Shown: positions 26,618-33,837 of the stretch, in pieces
How positions within the stretch are numbered: the first letter of the stretch is position 1
Layout: each line of letters opens with the position of its first letter
Origin: Bifidobacterium miconisargentati
Lineage (GTDB): Bacteria; Actinomycetota; Actinomycetes; Actinomycetales; Bifidobacteriaceae
Reading direction: 5' to 3'
Assembly: GCF_019331675.1 (NCBI RefSeq)
Contig: NZ_JAHBBJ010000006.1
Location: 62,001 to 126,000, forward strand
Length of the DNA stretch: 64,000 nucleotides
The notes under the pieces: model-generated
What the model saw: only the letters and a program-made list of their open reading frames with translations
Database searches by the model: none
Told to the model about the DNA's origin: nothing
Translations under genes and position numbers: made by a program

Positions 26618-27667
26618 TTACACACTTCCGGCGTAAAGCCCCGCGAGGTACTCGCCCGTATCACGCAGGGAATCGCGCAGGGATTGCGGGGACAGCACCT
26701 CGATGAGCCGGGTCGCAGCGTACTGCAGGGCCCAGCACAGGACGGCGTACTCGTTGGCCGTGACCCACACGTCGTACACGTCCCCGTCAAGCCGCGTGAC
26801 CTTGGCGTCGTCGAACCAGTCATAGACGGGCTCCAGCGTCTTGCGGATCCTCAAATGAACGGGCACGGCCGCCTCGCTCATCGGATAGGGCCGCTCCCCC
26901 ATATGACGGTCCAAATCGAACGGGACATCCGGATGAGGATTGAGGCTCTCGAGCGTACGCTCGAATGAATGGTCGGCCCCGTCGACCCTCAGGTCGCGGA
27001 TACGCTCCACGTGCAGGTAGGACAGGCTCTCGTACGACTGCATGTGGCAGATCAGGTAGTACTTGCCGTTGCGGTACATCAGCCGGTACGGGTCCGCCCG
27101 GTACTCCCTCACATGGCCCTCCGCGTCGCGGCGCGGCACGAGCGAACCGTCCACATCGTACGTGCAGTAATGGAAGCCGATGGCCCGCTCATGGTCGATG
27201 GCGTCGTTCAACAGCTCGATGTTGTTGAGGAACTCACGGTTGTAGTTGCGCGGCGTACGCGGCTCACCCATGTCGTCGACCTGCCCGGAACGACCGGCGA
27301 ACGAATACACCTTGGCGATCAGATCACGCAGATAATCGCCATCCGAACGGGAGATGACCGCCCCATCCGCAAGCAACCGCATCTGCGCGGTATCGAACAC
27401 GGGCTCGATATACCAGCCCGGCCTCGGATCGGCGCTCTCCGCATGCTCCAGGTCACGGCGCATGATTCGCCCGACCCGGCGCCCGAACGGCTGGATCCCC
27501 TCCAACGTATGCAGATGCCCACGCACGGTCTTCTCGGTCACACCGAGCTGTTCGGCGATCCAAGCGGCACTCACCCCGTGCTCGCGATCCGTGTGGCCAT
27601 CCAGCAGTTCGAGGATGCCGACCACGATCTGCGACGTGGGAGGAGCAGGACGAGCCACCACAGCCAT
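26618..27667 (-). CDS. WYL-domain transcriptional regulator
   Basis: 349 residues. The start chosen is ATG at 27667 (MAVVARPAPPTSQIV) because GGAGG lies 8 bases before it; earlier in-frame ATGs at 27673 and 27682 overlap that site. An N-terminal winged helix (AAWIAEQLGVTEKTVRGHLH) is followed by the WYL domain (ADPYRLMYRNGKYYLICH) and a C-terminal WCX-like region (VTRLDGDVYDVWV). WYL regulators such as CapW and BrxR repress phage-defence genes by binding an inverted repeat. A palindrome GGCCGGTAGA-AA-TCTACCGGCC lies 47-68 bases upstream, and its core recurs near the neighbouring genes. That fits autoregulation plus control of the membrane protein and HEPN genes next door. Confidence 0.88.
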   Translation of the reverse strand: MAVVARPAPPTSQIVVGILELLDGHTDREHGVSAAWIAEQLGVTEKTVRGHLHTLEGIQPFGRRVGRIMRRDLEHAESADPRPGWYIEPVFDTAQMRLLADGAVISRSDGDYLRDLIAKVYSFAGRSGQVDDMGEPRTPRNYNREFLNNIELLNDAIDHERAIGFHYCTYDVDGSLVPRRDAEGHVREYRADPYRLMYRNGKYYLICHMQSYESLSYLHVERIRDLRVDGADHSFERTLESLNPHPDVPFDLDRHMGERPYPMSEAAVPVHLRIRKTLEPVYDWFDDAKVTRLDGDVYDVWVTANEYAVLCWALQYAATRLIEVLSPQSLRDSLRDTGEYLAGLYAGSV

Positions 27668-27713
27668 ACGCATACCCTCCATCCCGCATCATGGCAACCA
27701 ACCACCAAGCTAA

Positions 27714-27735
27714 GGCCGGTAGAAATCTACCGGCC
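27714..27735. promoter_or_regulatory. WYL regulator operator copy 1
   Basis: A perfect 22-bp palindrome, GGCCGGTAGA, AA, TCTACCGGCC, in the promoter region of the WYL gene. The core GGTAGA-N2-TCTACC is repeated at 28546-28559. Confidence 0.7.
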
Positions 27736-27789
27736 ATTTTAACCCGGCGCATCAGCCGAACCCACCACAGGTGACGACCCTTCGCCTAC

Positions 27790-28485
27790 TTAGCGGTCGC
27801 CCTGACCGCCGGTCAGCGCTGACAGCTCACTCTGCTCACGAATCAGGCGTTGCTGGCCGATCGCTCGGCTGATTTCGACTGCCGCGATCAGGCACATCAT
27901 CACGGTCTGTCTGCGTGCCTCCTGAACCCTCAGGCGTTCGGATTCCTCCATGCTGCGTCGATGAGCGTAAGCCTCCCATTGAGATGCCGCGTCAGCAAAG
28001 CACCGCGCTCTTCCGCATATCAGCATCTGCAGCATATAAGCGTTCGCCTCCGCTCCACGGCATGAAACGGGGAAACGCCACGCCAACGGCCTCATCGCCG
28101 CCTCTATCCGGTCATGCTCGGTCTGAAGACGAGCCAGATGGTTCCGTAGTTCGATGTCCGGTCCGGCCAAGCGGAGCATGCGCTTTCGGTACTGCGTCAA
28201 CGAGGAAACCAACAGCAGGGCGGCGACGGTAAGCAGCACCCATCCGAATATGGCGGCATCCGAATCACCGCTCGCCGCCAGAACGACGAGAATACCGAGC
28301 ATGCAGGCAACGCCGCCAAGCACCCCGAGAATCAGGCAGTATGCGCCATATGTGCCGGTCTTATCCAATTCGGTCATGGCCTGCCGCTGTAGATCCTCCA
28401 CCCGCTGCAGCCGCGCGTACTGTCGGTTCAGCTCCGTCATGACCTCAATCAGGCCGGCCCTGCTCATCGCACCCAAGTCGTCCAT
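27790..28485 (-). CDS. Two-helix membrane protein downstream of the WYL operator
   Basis: 231 residues from ATG at 28485 behind GAAGGAGCGCAT. After a helical N-terminus there are two adjacent transmembrane segments, about residues 47-72 (YGAYCLILGVLGGVACMLGI) and 80-100 (IFGWVLLTVAALLLVSSL), with a cytoplasmic coiled tail (HRRSMEESERLRVQEARRQT). No catalytic motif is seen. The second copy of the GGTAGA-N2-TCTACC palindrome lies 61-74 bases upstream of the start, so control by the WYL protein is likely. Small membrane proteins beside HEPN or Abi proteins can be effectors or sensors in defence loci. Confidence 0.75.
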   Translation of the reverse strand: MDDLGAMSRAGLIEVMTELNRQYARLQRVEDLQRQAMTELDKTGTYGAYCLILGVLGGVACMLGILVVLAASGDSDAAIFGWVLLTVAALLLVSSLTQYRKRMLRLAGPDIELRNHLARLQTEHDRIEAAMRPLAWRFPVSCRGAEANAYMLQMLICGRARCFADAASQWEAYAHRRSMEESERLRVQEARRQTVMMCLIAAVEISRAIGQQRLIREQSELSALTGGQGDR

Positions 28486-28545
28486 ATGCGCTCCTTCGCC
28501 TGGCAATCATCCGTGATTCCAACGTAAACAGCCCGCCAGCCATCA

Positions 28546-28559
28546 GGTAGATATCTACC
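28546..28559. promoter_or_regulatory. WYL regulator operator copy 2
   Basis: GGTAGA-TA-TCTACC, a perfect 14-bp palindrome with the same core as 27714-27735. It lies between the minus-strand membrane protein gene and the plus-strand remnant and HEPN Abi gene. Confidence 0.7.
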
Positions 28560-28662
28560 GTTTTGATATGCGGCATGAGAACTCACCTGGCCCATTATCC
28601 AAGGATTGGCGTTTGCCGGCCTATAGGTCCACTTTGACCTTCAGCCCCCCCAAAGATATCCA

Positions 28663-28743
28663 AGCGCAACACCCTATGGAACCAGCTGCGGCAGGCCCGC
28701 CTGGAGCTCAAGGAGCTGGAGGACGGTTCACGGCTCCGGCCCT
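28663..28743 (+). pseudogene. C-terminal gene remnant
   Basis: In the frame AAG CGC AAC ACC CTA there is a short coding-like stretch (KRNTLWNQLRQARLELKELE, then a short tail ending at TGA 28741-28743) with strong G/C third positions. It has no start and looks like the last codons of a lost gene. A hairpin (28762-28792, 8-bp arms CGGCCCGC and GCGGGCCG) follows, as expected of its old terminator. The gene it came from is not identifiable. Confidence 0.4.
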
Positions 28744-28761
28744 GACCCCGGGGAAAGCACT

Positions 28762-28792
28762 CGGCCCGCATCCTGCGAAAGGAAGCGGGCCG
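28762..28792 (+). terminator. Hairpin after the gene remnant
   Basis: CGGCCCGC at 28762-28769 pairs with GCGGGCCG at 28785-28792 around a 15-base loop. It separates the remnant from the HEPN Abi gene. Confidence 0.5.
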
Positions 28793-28849
28793 GTGAAAGC
28801 AACCGATAGGTCGAGCCTATCGAACACTGACAGTATATCATTGGTCTAC

Positions 28850-30085
28850 ATGGACATGGAATCGACCGGGAGCGAGAAGGACCGCCAGGAAATAGCCGAG
28901 CGATTTCTGGGTCAGGCGAGGTTGGATCGCTATCGTCGTGAGTTGCCGGACTTGGAGAAAGCGCTGGCGCTGCACTCCTGGAATCAGGAATACGCGGGAG
29001 CATTGCACGTCATCCTTAGCTACGCGGAGATCGCGTTGCGCAACAGCATCGATCGCGCCCTGTCCCAGCTCAGCGCGTCCGAACTCGGCACGACGCATTG
29101 GACCGGAGTGGATTCCTATCGTTACAACGGGGAAAAGAAGCCGTCCGAACGGATGCGTCTCCCCTCGGCAATCAGTCCTCTGATTCGCACTGATGTCTTC
29201 AAGGCCCACCAACATGCGCAGGAAGCCTCGCTGGAGCGCATCATTAGACGCAAAAGTCCCAGAACGGATCGGGGATACGGCCATCAGGACGTGCTGTCCC
29301 AATTGATGTTCGGCACTTGGTGCCGACTGGTCGGAGAACCGTATACCTCGCGTAGGACCGAGCGAACACAGAGACTGTGGACGAGCGTGTTGCATGAGGC
29401 TTTCCCGCAGGTTTCTTCCGGCGAAGACGGCCGCATCCAGATCGCCCGGAAGCTGATGCAATTGCGCGAAATCAGGAACCGCGAGGCCCATCACGAGAAC
29501 CTGCTGTACGTGGATCCGGAAAACGTCATCGACGCGGTGATGTCGCTGCTTGCCTCCATCGACCCGCGGTATACGCACGGCTGGGTGAACCCGGACATCG
29601 TCCGCCAGGTCTCCTACCGGGATCCGCGCCGTAACGAGCCCATCCGCGCCGCCGCGTTCAAACTGACGGGACTGGACGCCCGCGACGGGCATCTCAACGC
29701 GCTCGAAGTGCTGAAAGAGCTGGTCCGATACTCGGACGACCATAACGGAAGGGTGCTGTTCTGCAATTCCGTACGAGTACGCAACCAGTATTTCGGCAGA
29801 CTCCGCGAAATCGTGCTGTATGCCGATAACGACCATATCGCGGTCGGCGTTATAGCCGCTCAAGGACTGATCAAGGAAAACACCAGCCCCGATGGAAAGG
29901 CACCGGGATATCGATGTCCTGACGTTTTCGCTCAGTCAGGGTCATGCTCAGGCTCCCGATGGTATGCCATCAACAACCTGAGCATGACCAGCAGATCCGC
30001 CGATAGCTTCAGGATGCTGGAACGCGACAAAACCCTTCGTGAAGCATTCGAATCGACACGGGCGAATTTCGTCTATCTCAAGTAG
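28850..30085 (+). CDS. Abi-like HEPN protein with unusual C-terminal domain
   Basis: 411 residues if ATG 28850 is used; ATG 28856 is equally possible, and the frame is open to 28568 across the remnant and hairpin, which argues against the longer form. No clear ribosome binding site precedes it, so translation may be weak or leaderless. The N-terminal 250 residues match Abi-like proteins (LEKALALHSWNQEYAGALHV, then SYAEIALRNSIDRAL) and contain LREIRNREAHHENL near residues 207-220, with the R-x4-H signature of HEPN RNases. The last 130 residues (from about FKLTGLDARDGHL) are not part of the usual Abi fold and I do not recognise them. Predicted to be a growth-arresting RNase in phage defence; control by the nearby WYL protein is inferred. 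Confidence 0.75.
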   Translation: MDMESTGSEKDRQEIAERFLGQARLDRYRRELPDLEKALALHSWNQEYAGALHVILSYAEIALRNSIDRALSQLSASELGTTHWTGVDSYRYNGEKKPSERMRLPSAISPLIRTDVFKAHQHAQEASLERIIRRKSPRTDRGYGHQDVLSQLMFGTWCRLVGEPYTSRRTERTQRLWTSVLHEAFPQVSSGEDGRIQIARKLMQLREIRNREAHHENLLYVDPENVIDAVMSLLASIDPRYTHGWVNPDIVRQVSYRDPRRNEPIRAAAFKLTGLDARDGHLNALEVLKELVRYSDDHNGRVLFCNSVRVRNQYFGRLREIVLYADNDHIAVGVIAAQGLIKENTSPDGKAPGYRCPDVFAQSGSCSGSRWYAINNLSMTSRSADSFRMLERDKTLREAFESTRANFVYLK

Positions 30086-30463
30086 ACGGGCGGATTGTCC
30101 GGAGATAACTTGATGCAGGGGAAGCGACTGACACCAACGACAACGATGACAGCAGACCACAATAAGGGACCGGCGTCGACTGGAACGACTTCCACACCCA
30201 CATCACATGGAACCAAACCGATTAGAAACCAGAGCCTAAAACACCACGTTTAGTTCCTATAACCCAGGATCGGAACCTACGCTAGCACCATACGCGTGCG
30301 TTCCCCAGCACCAATCGCGAAACATACCAGAAAAAGAGTCGCCCTCACACCGGTGATCAGCGCGCGCCCGCTCATCTCGGGGATAATGTCGTTACTGTTG
30401 AAGCATGCAGCGCGATGCATCACAGTGGTGCAAATAGGGAATATGCCAGACAGAGGAGGCGCC
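30086..30463. other. Intergenic stretch without a supported gene
   Basis: About 380 bases of mixed composition after the HEPN gene. Short open frames have no ribosome binding site. I see no repeat, RNA gene or terminator that I can defend. Confidence 0.4.
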
Positions 30464-30697
30464 ATGACGTTTATTGCCAAGAACGGCCGCGTAGTCACCG
30501 ACGACATGCTGGACCGGTGGGCGGAGGACGCCGACAATGGCGAGTTCGGAGGCGTTCCCGGTTCCGTACATCCCGGACCGGTTGTCCCGGTCTCCCAACG
30601 CGACAAATCGCCGTTCGTTCTGCCAACCGATACCGTGCTGCGGTCGGATGCCGATTTCGATGCGTTCGAGCGTGAGATTCTGGGAGACGACAAGTAG
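30464..30697 (+). CDS. Small acidic hypothetical protein
   Basis: 77 residues, ATG at 30464 behind GAGGAGGCGCC; an ATG at 30443 (MPDRGG) is in frame but lies too close to any ribosome site. The product begins MTFIAKNGRVVTDDMLDRWA and ends FDAFEREILGDDK, an acidic helical tail reminiscent of antitoxin C-termini. No toxin gene follows: the next 110 bases lead to a terminator. It may be an orphan antitoxin. Confidence 0.6.
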   Translation: MTFIAKNGRVVTDDMLDRWAEDADNGEFGGVPGSVHPGPVVPVSQRDKSPFVLPTDTVLRSDADFDAFEREILGDDK

Positions 30698-30807
30698 CAC
30701 CACGATCGCTATCTATGCAAACGGGCCTAGCAGAGTGCAACAATCAGGAATTGATCTCAGATCCATTGAGTCTGAACTGTCCAAACCCCGAACCACCAAA
30801 ACGGAAA

Positions 30808-30832
30808 GGGCCCGGAACAAGGTTCCGGGCCC
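30808..30832 (+). terminator. Hairpin terminator
   Basis: GGGCCCGGAAC at 30808-30818 and its exact complement at 30822-30832, with a 3-base loop, 111 bases after the small acidic protein gene. Confidence 0.75.
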
Positions 30833-31248
30833 CACAAAGAGAAGAGAGAAGAAGATTCAGTTATCCGGCCTTGCGGCCTGCATCTATATAACCGCGGCTA
30901 CTTCAATAGGACATGAGCAGATGCTGGGAATTCCTTGGGAATAGTTCCCTGACATGGTCCGGCCATCAGGAACGAATCTCGAATCGCTTCCGAATCTGTT
31001 CCGCTGTTCTACATGATGCCCGGGTATCGCATCCGGTTATATAGACGACCTGCACGGGTACTGGCTGTATATGACCGATGGATTCAGGCATGCCGCCGAA
31101 CACGACAGATTCTCATGCGCCCGAGGTGACGATGGCCAAGTCGAAACCGGACGCGTGCATCACGTACGTGCTATGTCTCAGCAGACATAACAACCCCAAT
31201 TCAATACGAACAAATGCGTAGCCCGGCTATTGGCCCGTCGTCCCACCA

Positions 31249-31287
31249 ATCTCACGAAAATAACTCGTTCCACAGCCATTAGTCCAA
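31249..31287. repeat. Imperfect direct repeat, copy 1
   Basis: ACCAATCTC, then AATAACTCGTTCCACA and CCATTAG in the same order and spacing as at 32161-32197; about 30 of the first 38 positions agree, with further similarity (CAGACAA followed by CTAGTT) about 50 bases on in both copies. The two copies bracket the decayed ATPase gene. Confidence 0.6.
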
Positions 31288-31442
31288 GGCCACAGACTTT
31301 CAGCAACCCCATTAACATCGGGATAGACGCAGACAATCTCTAGTTCCGACTCGTCAAAAACCGCGGAGACTCTCACTCGCGAAACGGTCAATCACCGCTC
31401 CATCATGCACCGCCGTACGCACTTTGCTTTCTACAGATGGAT

Positions 31443-31540
31443 TTCTATTGAAAATCATCGACATATATGACAAAAACTTCAATAGAATCTTTCTCTATTG
31501 AATATGAATGGTAAATATGATGCTCTTCTTCAATAGAGAA
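31443..31540. promoter_or_regulatory. Two tandem inverted-repeat pairs before the ATPase remnant
   Basis: TTCTATTGAA (31443-31452) pairs with TTCAATAGAA (31478-31487), and TTCTCTATTGAA (31491-31502) pairs with TTCAATAGAGAA (31529-31540). Loops are 25 and 26 bases. Four copies of the same 9-base core in alternating orientation, ending 30 bases before the ATPase start codon, look like an operator array. Confidence 0.6.
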
Positions 31541-31569
31541 TGCCACGGCCTCATCCAACAGAAGTACCC

Positions 31570-31868
31570 ATGCTAATCACTAGGGACAAGTATCTGAACG
31601 AGCTCACCGACCGCATCGGCAATGGCATGGTAAGGACGGCCCCGAGGCACGCTGTGGCAAGATCTTCCCGTCGTTTGAGCTGTTCGAGGACCGGTTGCGA
31701 GTCCAGGGAGTAGATGACTGTCACATGGCCTCCCTGCTCGGCATCGACGACAGCTTCAAGAAGATCATCCTCGTCCGGGACATCGTCAAACCGACTCGCG
31801 ACGACCATGGCATCCTGACCATGAGCGTCTACGACTTCCTCCTAGACCCCCATAGCCTGGAGGCGTAA
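31570..31868 (+). pseudogene. AAA ATPase (AAA_14/DUF4143-like), internally deleted
   Basis: Two ends of one gene joined out of frame. The start, MLITRDKYLNELTDRIGNGM (31570-31629), matches the N-terminus of AAA_14/DUF4143 ATPases just before their Walker A loop. A different frame from about 31655 to the TAA at 31866-31868 encodes IFPSFELFEDRLRV and, at the very end, DFLLDPHSLEA, the usual C-terminal ending of that family (a DFLL motif followed by a short tail). About 1.1 kb including the ATP-binding core is missing. The family assignment rests on the two short ends. Confidence 0.6.
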
Positions 31869-32028
31869 GCCATCAGTCATCATCGATGCCGGCAGGAAGC
31901 ATCCCACGGGGGCAATGCCTTGCGTTCAGGATCCACACGGCCGGCAGAAGGCTTCAAGAGCGCCTCCAAGTACCATCGCGCCGTCCGACACCGGTTCCTT
32001 CGAAATCATCATCCCTTCCAGCACCCGT

Positions 32029-32048
32029 TGGGATATCGTCCGATATCC
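32029..32048. repeat. 20-bp palindrome
   Basis: GGGATATCG, TC, CGATATCCC: perfect 9-bp arms around 2 bases. It lies in noncoding DNA between the ATPase remnant and the conjugation genes and could be an operator that has lost its gene. Confidence 0.5.
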
Positions 32049-32160
32049 CAACGGTCAAACAAGTCCGTCCGACTCCGCGCGGGGTACAGATGAACCTCTC
32101 GATTCCCGCACATCCCTCACCACACAGCTCTCTTACGACGCCGCATCGGTCCGTCGATCA

Positions 32161-32197
32161 ACCAATCTCGGGGAATAACTCGTTCCACAACCATTAG
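32161..32197. repeat. Imperfect direct repeat, copy 2
   Basis: Matches 31249-31287 in sequence and order: ACCAATCTC, AATAACTCGTTCCACA, CCATTAG. Located 55 bases from the 3' end of the conjugation block. Confidence 0.6.
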
Positions 32198-32252
32198 ATC
32201 AGGATCTCCGCTTCGGCGGACCCATCAATAACAGAACGGACTCAGACAACAC

Positions 32253-32669
32253 CTAGTTGCAGTGAGCGTCGAGTGACTGCCCGTACCGCTCCTCCTCGCG
32301 CCGTATTTTCCGTTCCTTGAACCATTCGACGATGCGTATGATCGCCGCCAGAACGAGCGCCAAAGCCCCGGCCTCAGCCGAACGGATTGCCAACGCAGAC
32401 GTGATCATCATGCCGGCCAACACCGCGTATCCGCTTGGATCGTAAGTGATGCCTTCCAGCACCATGACCAGCATCCAGGTGACCAATGCCCACAGCATCG
32501 CATGCGCAAGCAATCCCAATCCGATGATCATCACGGTCCAGGAATCTCTTCTATGGGGCACCGGCTCCCCACACGGAATCACCGACGCAAGCGCGGCGGC
32601 GTTCGAAGTATCATCCGGCTGCACCGCATACGCCGGAACTCCCTCGTATATCATCTCGTCGCGGTTCAT
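32253..32669 (-). CDS. Two-helix membrane protein of the conjugation block
   Basis: 138 residues from ATG at 32669 behind GGAAAGGATGGAAGCCT; it overlaps the stop of the upstream gene by 4 bp. Two transmembrane segments are likely (WTVMIIGLGLLAHAMLWALV, near 45-75, and one near 85-115), with a charged C-terminal tail (EWFKERKIRREEERYG). It is the last gene of the minus-strand mating-channel operon, after CHAP hydrolase and a coiled-coil membrane protein. No named family is recognised; position suggests a transfer accessory protein. Confidence 0.7.
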   Translation of the reverse strand: MNRDEMIYEGVPAYAVQPDDTSNAAALASVIPCGEPVPHRRDSWTVMIIGLGLLAHAMLWALVTWMLVMVLEGITYDPSGYAVLAGMMITSALAIRSAEAGALALVLAAIIRIVEWFKERKIRREEERYGQSLDAHCN

Positions 32670-33664
32670 AGGCTTCCATCCTTTCCCGGCAGACGTTGCG
32701 TGGTCGACTCCCCCGGAACCCGCCATGTCGGTCCCGACGGCCGTTGTGGAACAACCGGCGCATATTGCGGTTGCGAAAGCCCTGATGACTGAGGCGCCGG
32801 GTCGGCTGATTCAGATTGTTCCGCCCGATCTTGCTGTTCCCGCGCCTCATCACGTTGCCGCTCTACGACATCGGCAAGCTCTTTGAGATGGCTTGCGGCT
32901 TCGGCGGCCGACTCGAGATTCGCACGGGCTATTGTGACCTGCCGCCATTGCGTCACGAGCTGGTTGAGTTCGTCATGCTCTCTGGAGTCCGGAGCATCAG
33001 TCAGCAAATCACCTCGCTCGGCCGTCTGCCGTATCGATTCCGCAATCTTCTCCGCCTCGGCATCCAACGCCGCATGAAAGTCCTCTTCGACCTGCACCGT
33101 CAGCGTTTCCAGTTGTTCAACATCGCACGGCACCGTCGCGGACGTTTTGGCCTGTTCCAGTGGCCCGACCTCGACCTTCCCGGCGACCGGACTCGAGGCG
33201 ATTCGCGCAAGCAGGTCCTCCGCGCATGACACGGCATGGTCCCACCGCAACCGATTCTGATCATCAGCCGATGCAACGGATTCCGCTATCCGTGCGTCGT
33301 GACGCTCATCAGAAAGAAGCGACCGAACCACGAGATAGGCCCCACCGCCTGCCGCGAACGCACCCAACACGGCCATGCAGGCCATGGCCTTGCCTCTGTC
33401 CTTCAGCACAGCCGGCACTGCAAGCCGAATACAACCATGACGATGACGGGAACGTGTCTTCCGAGCATCCCGTGCGGTGTCTTCCATCGTTGCGGTGTCA
33501 TCGCGATTGGCCGGCGGACCCAGATTCATATGGGCTTGTGGCTCGATCCGCGAGGAAGGCTCCTCCGCACCCCTCACGCCGGGGTCGCCGGACACCGGCC
33601 CAAGATTGATCGCCCCATCCGTCCGGAGGCTCCTGTCTTCGTTCCTTCGATGGTTCCACCGCAT
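32666..33664 (-). CDS. Single-pass coiled-coil membrane protein of the conjugation block
   Basis: 332 residues, ATG at 33664 behind a strong GGAAGGAGGTGACGTG; the frame is open 23 codons further. The cytoplasmic N-terminus is polar, one transmembrane helix lies near residues 94-113 (MACMAVLGAFAAGGGAYLVV), and the outer part is helical with coiled-coil character (AEKIAESIRQTAERGDLL, then ERQRDEAREQQDRAEQSE), ending in a Pro/Ser-rich tail. This layout resembles structural proteins of Gram-positive type IV secretion channels, but no specific family is identified. Confidence 0.7.
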   Translation of the reverse strand: MRWNHRRNEDRSLRTDGAINLGPVSGDPGVRGAEEPSSRIEPQAHMNLGPPANRDDTATMEDTARDARKTRSRHRHGCIRLAVPAVLKDRGKAMACMAVLGAFAAGGGAYLVVRSLLSDERHDARIAESVASADDQNRLRWDHAVSCAEDLLARIASSPVAGKVEVGPLEQAKTSATVPCDVEQLETLTVQVEEDFHAALDAEAEKIAESIRQTAERGDLLTDAPDSREHDELNQLVTQWRQVTIARANLESAAEAASHLKELADVVERQRDEAREQQDRAEQSESADPAPQSSGLSQPQYAPVVPQRPSGPTWRVPGESTTQRLPGKDGSL

Positions 33665-33837
33665 CACGTCACCTCCTTCCGAGCCACATAGGCACATCGA
33701 ACGCTGATTTGGTGCAGCCGGCGGGCTTTGCAAAGCGTTCGTTTCTCGGGTATTCCTTCATCTTCTCCCCTTCTGTATTATTTATATATTTAAATAAATA
33801 ATTAATTAATACTGCCTTTGCGCAAGCACGCATCGGG

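Larger units (their letters stand above)
30833..31569. other. Long noncoding stretch with repeats
   Basis: About 740 bases, more A/T-rich to the right. It contains the first copy of a direct repeat (31249-31287) and two inverted-repeat pairs (31443-31540). No open frame here has coding-like composition. Confidence 0.5.
31869..32252. other. Noncoding stretch after the ATPase remnant
   Basis: 384 bases, including the second direct-repeat copy at 32161-32197 and a partly palindromic GGGATATCGTCCGATATCCC at 32029-32048. Open frames here are not supported. Confidence 0.45.

Noticed and set aside
28568-28849. Longer N-terminus for the HEPN protein
   Set aside because: The extension crosses a gene remnant and a hairpin, is Pro/Gly-rich and has no ribosome site.
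30698-30807. Toxin partner for the 77-residue acidic protein
   Set aside because: No frame of toxin length lies between its stop and the terminator.
31443-31540. Possible small CRISPR array
   Set aside because: The repeats alternate in orientation, are only 10-12 bp and there are just four; this fits operators, not CRISPR.
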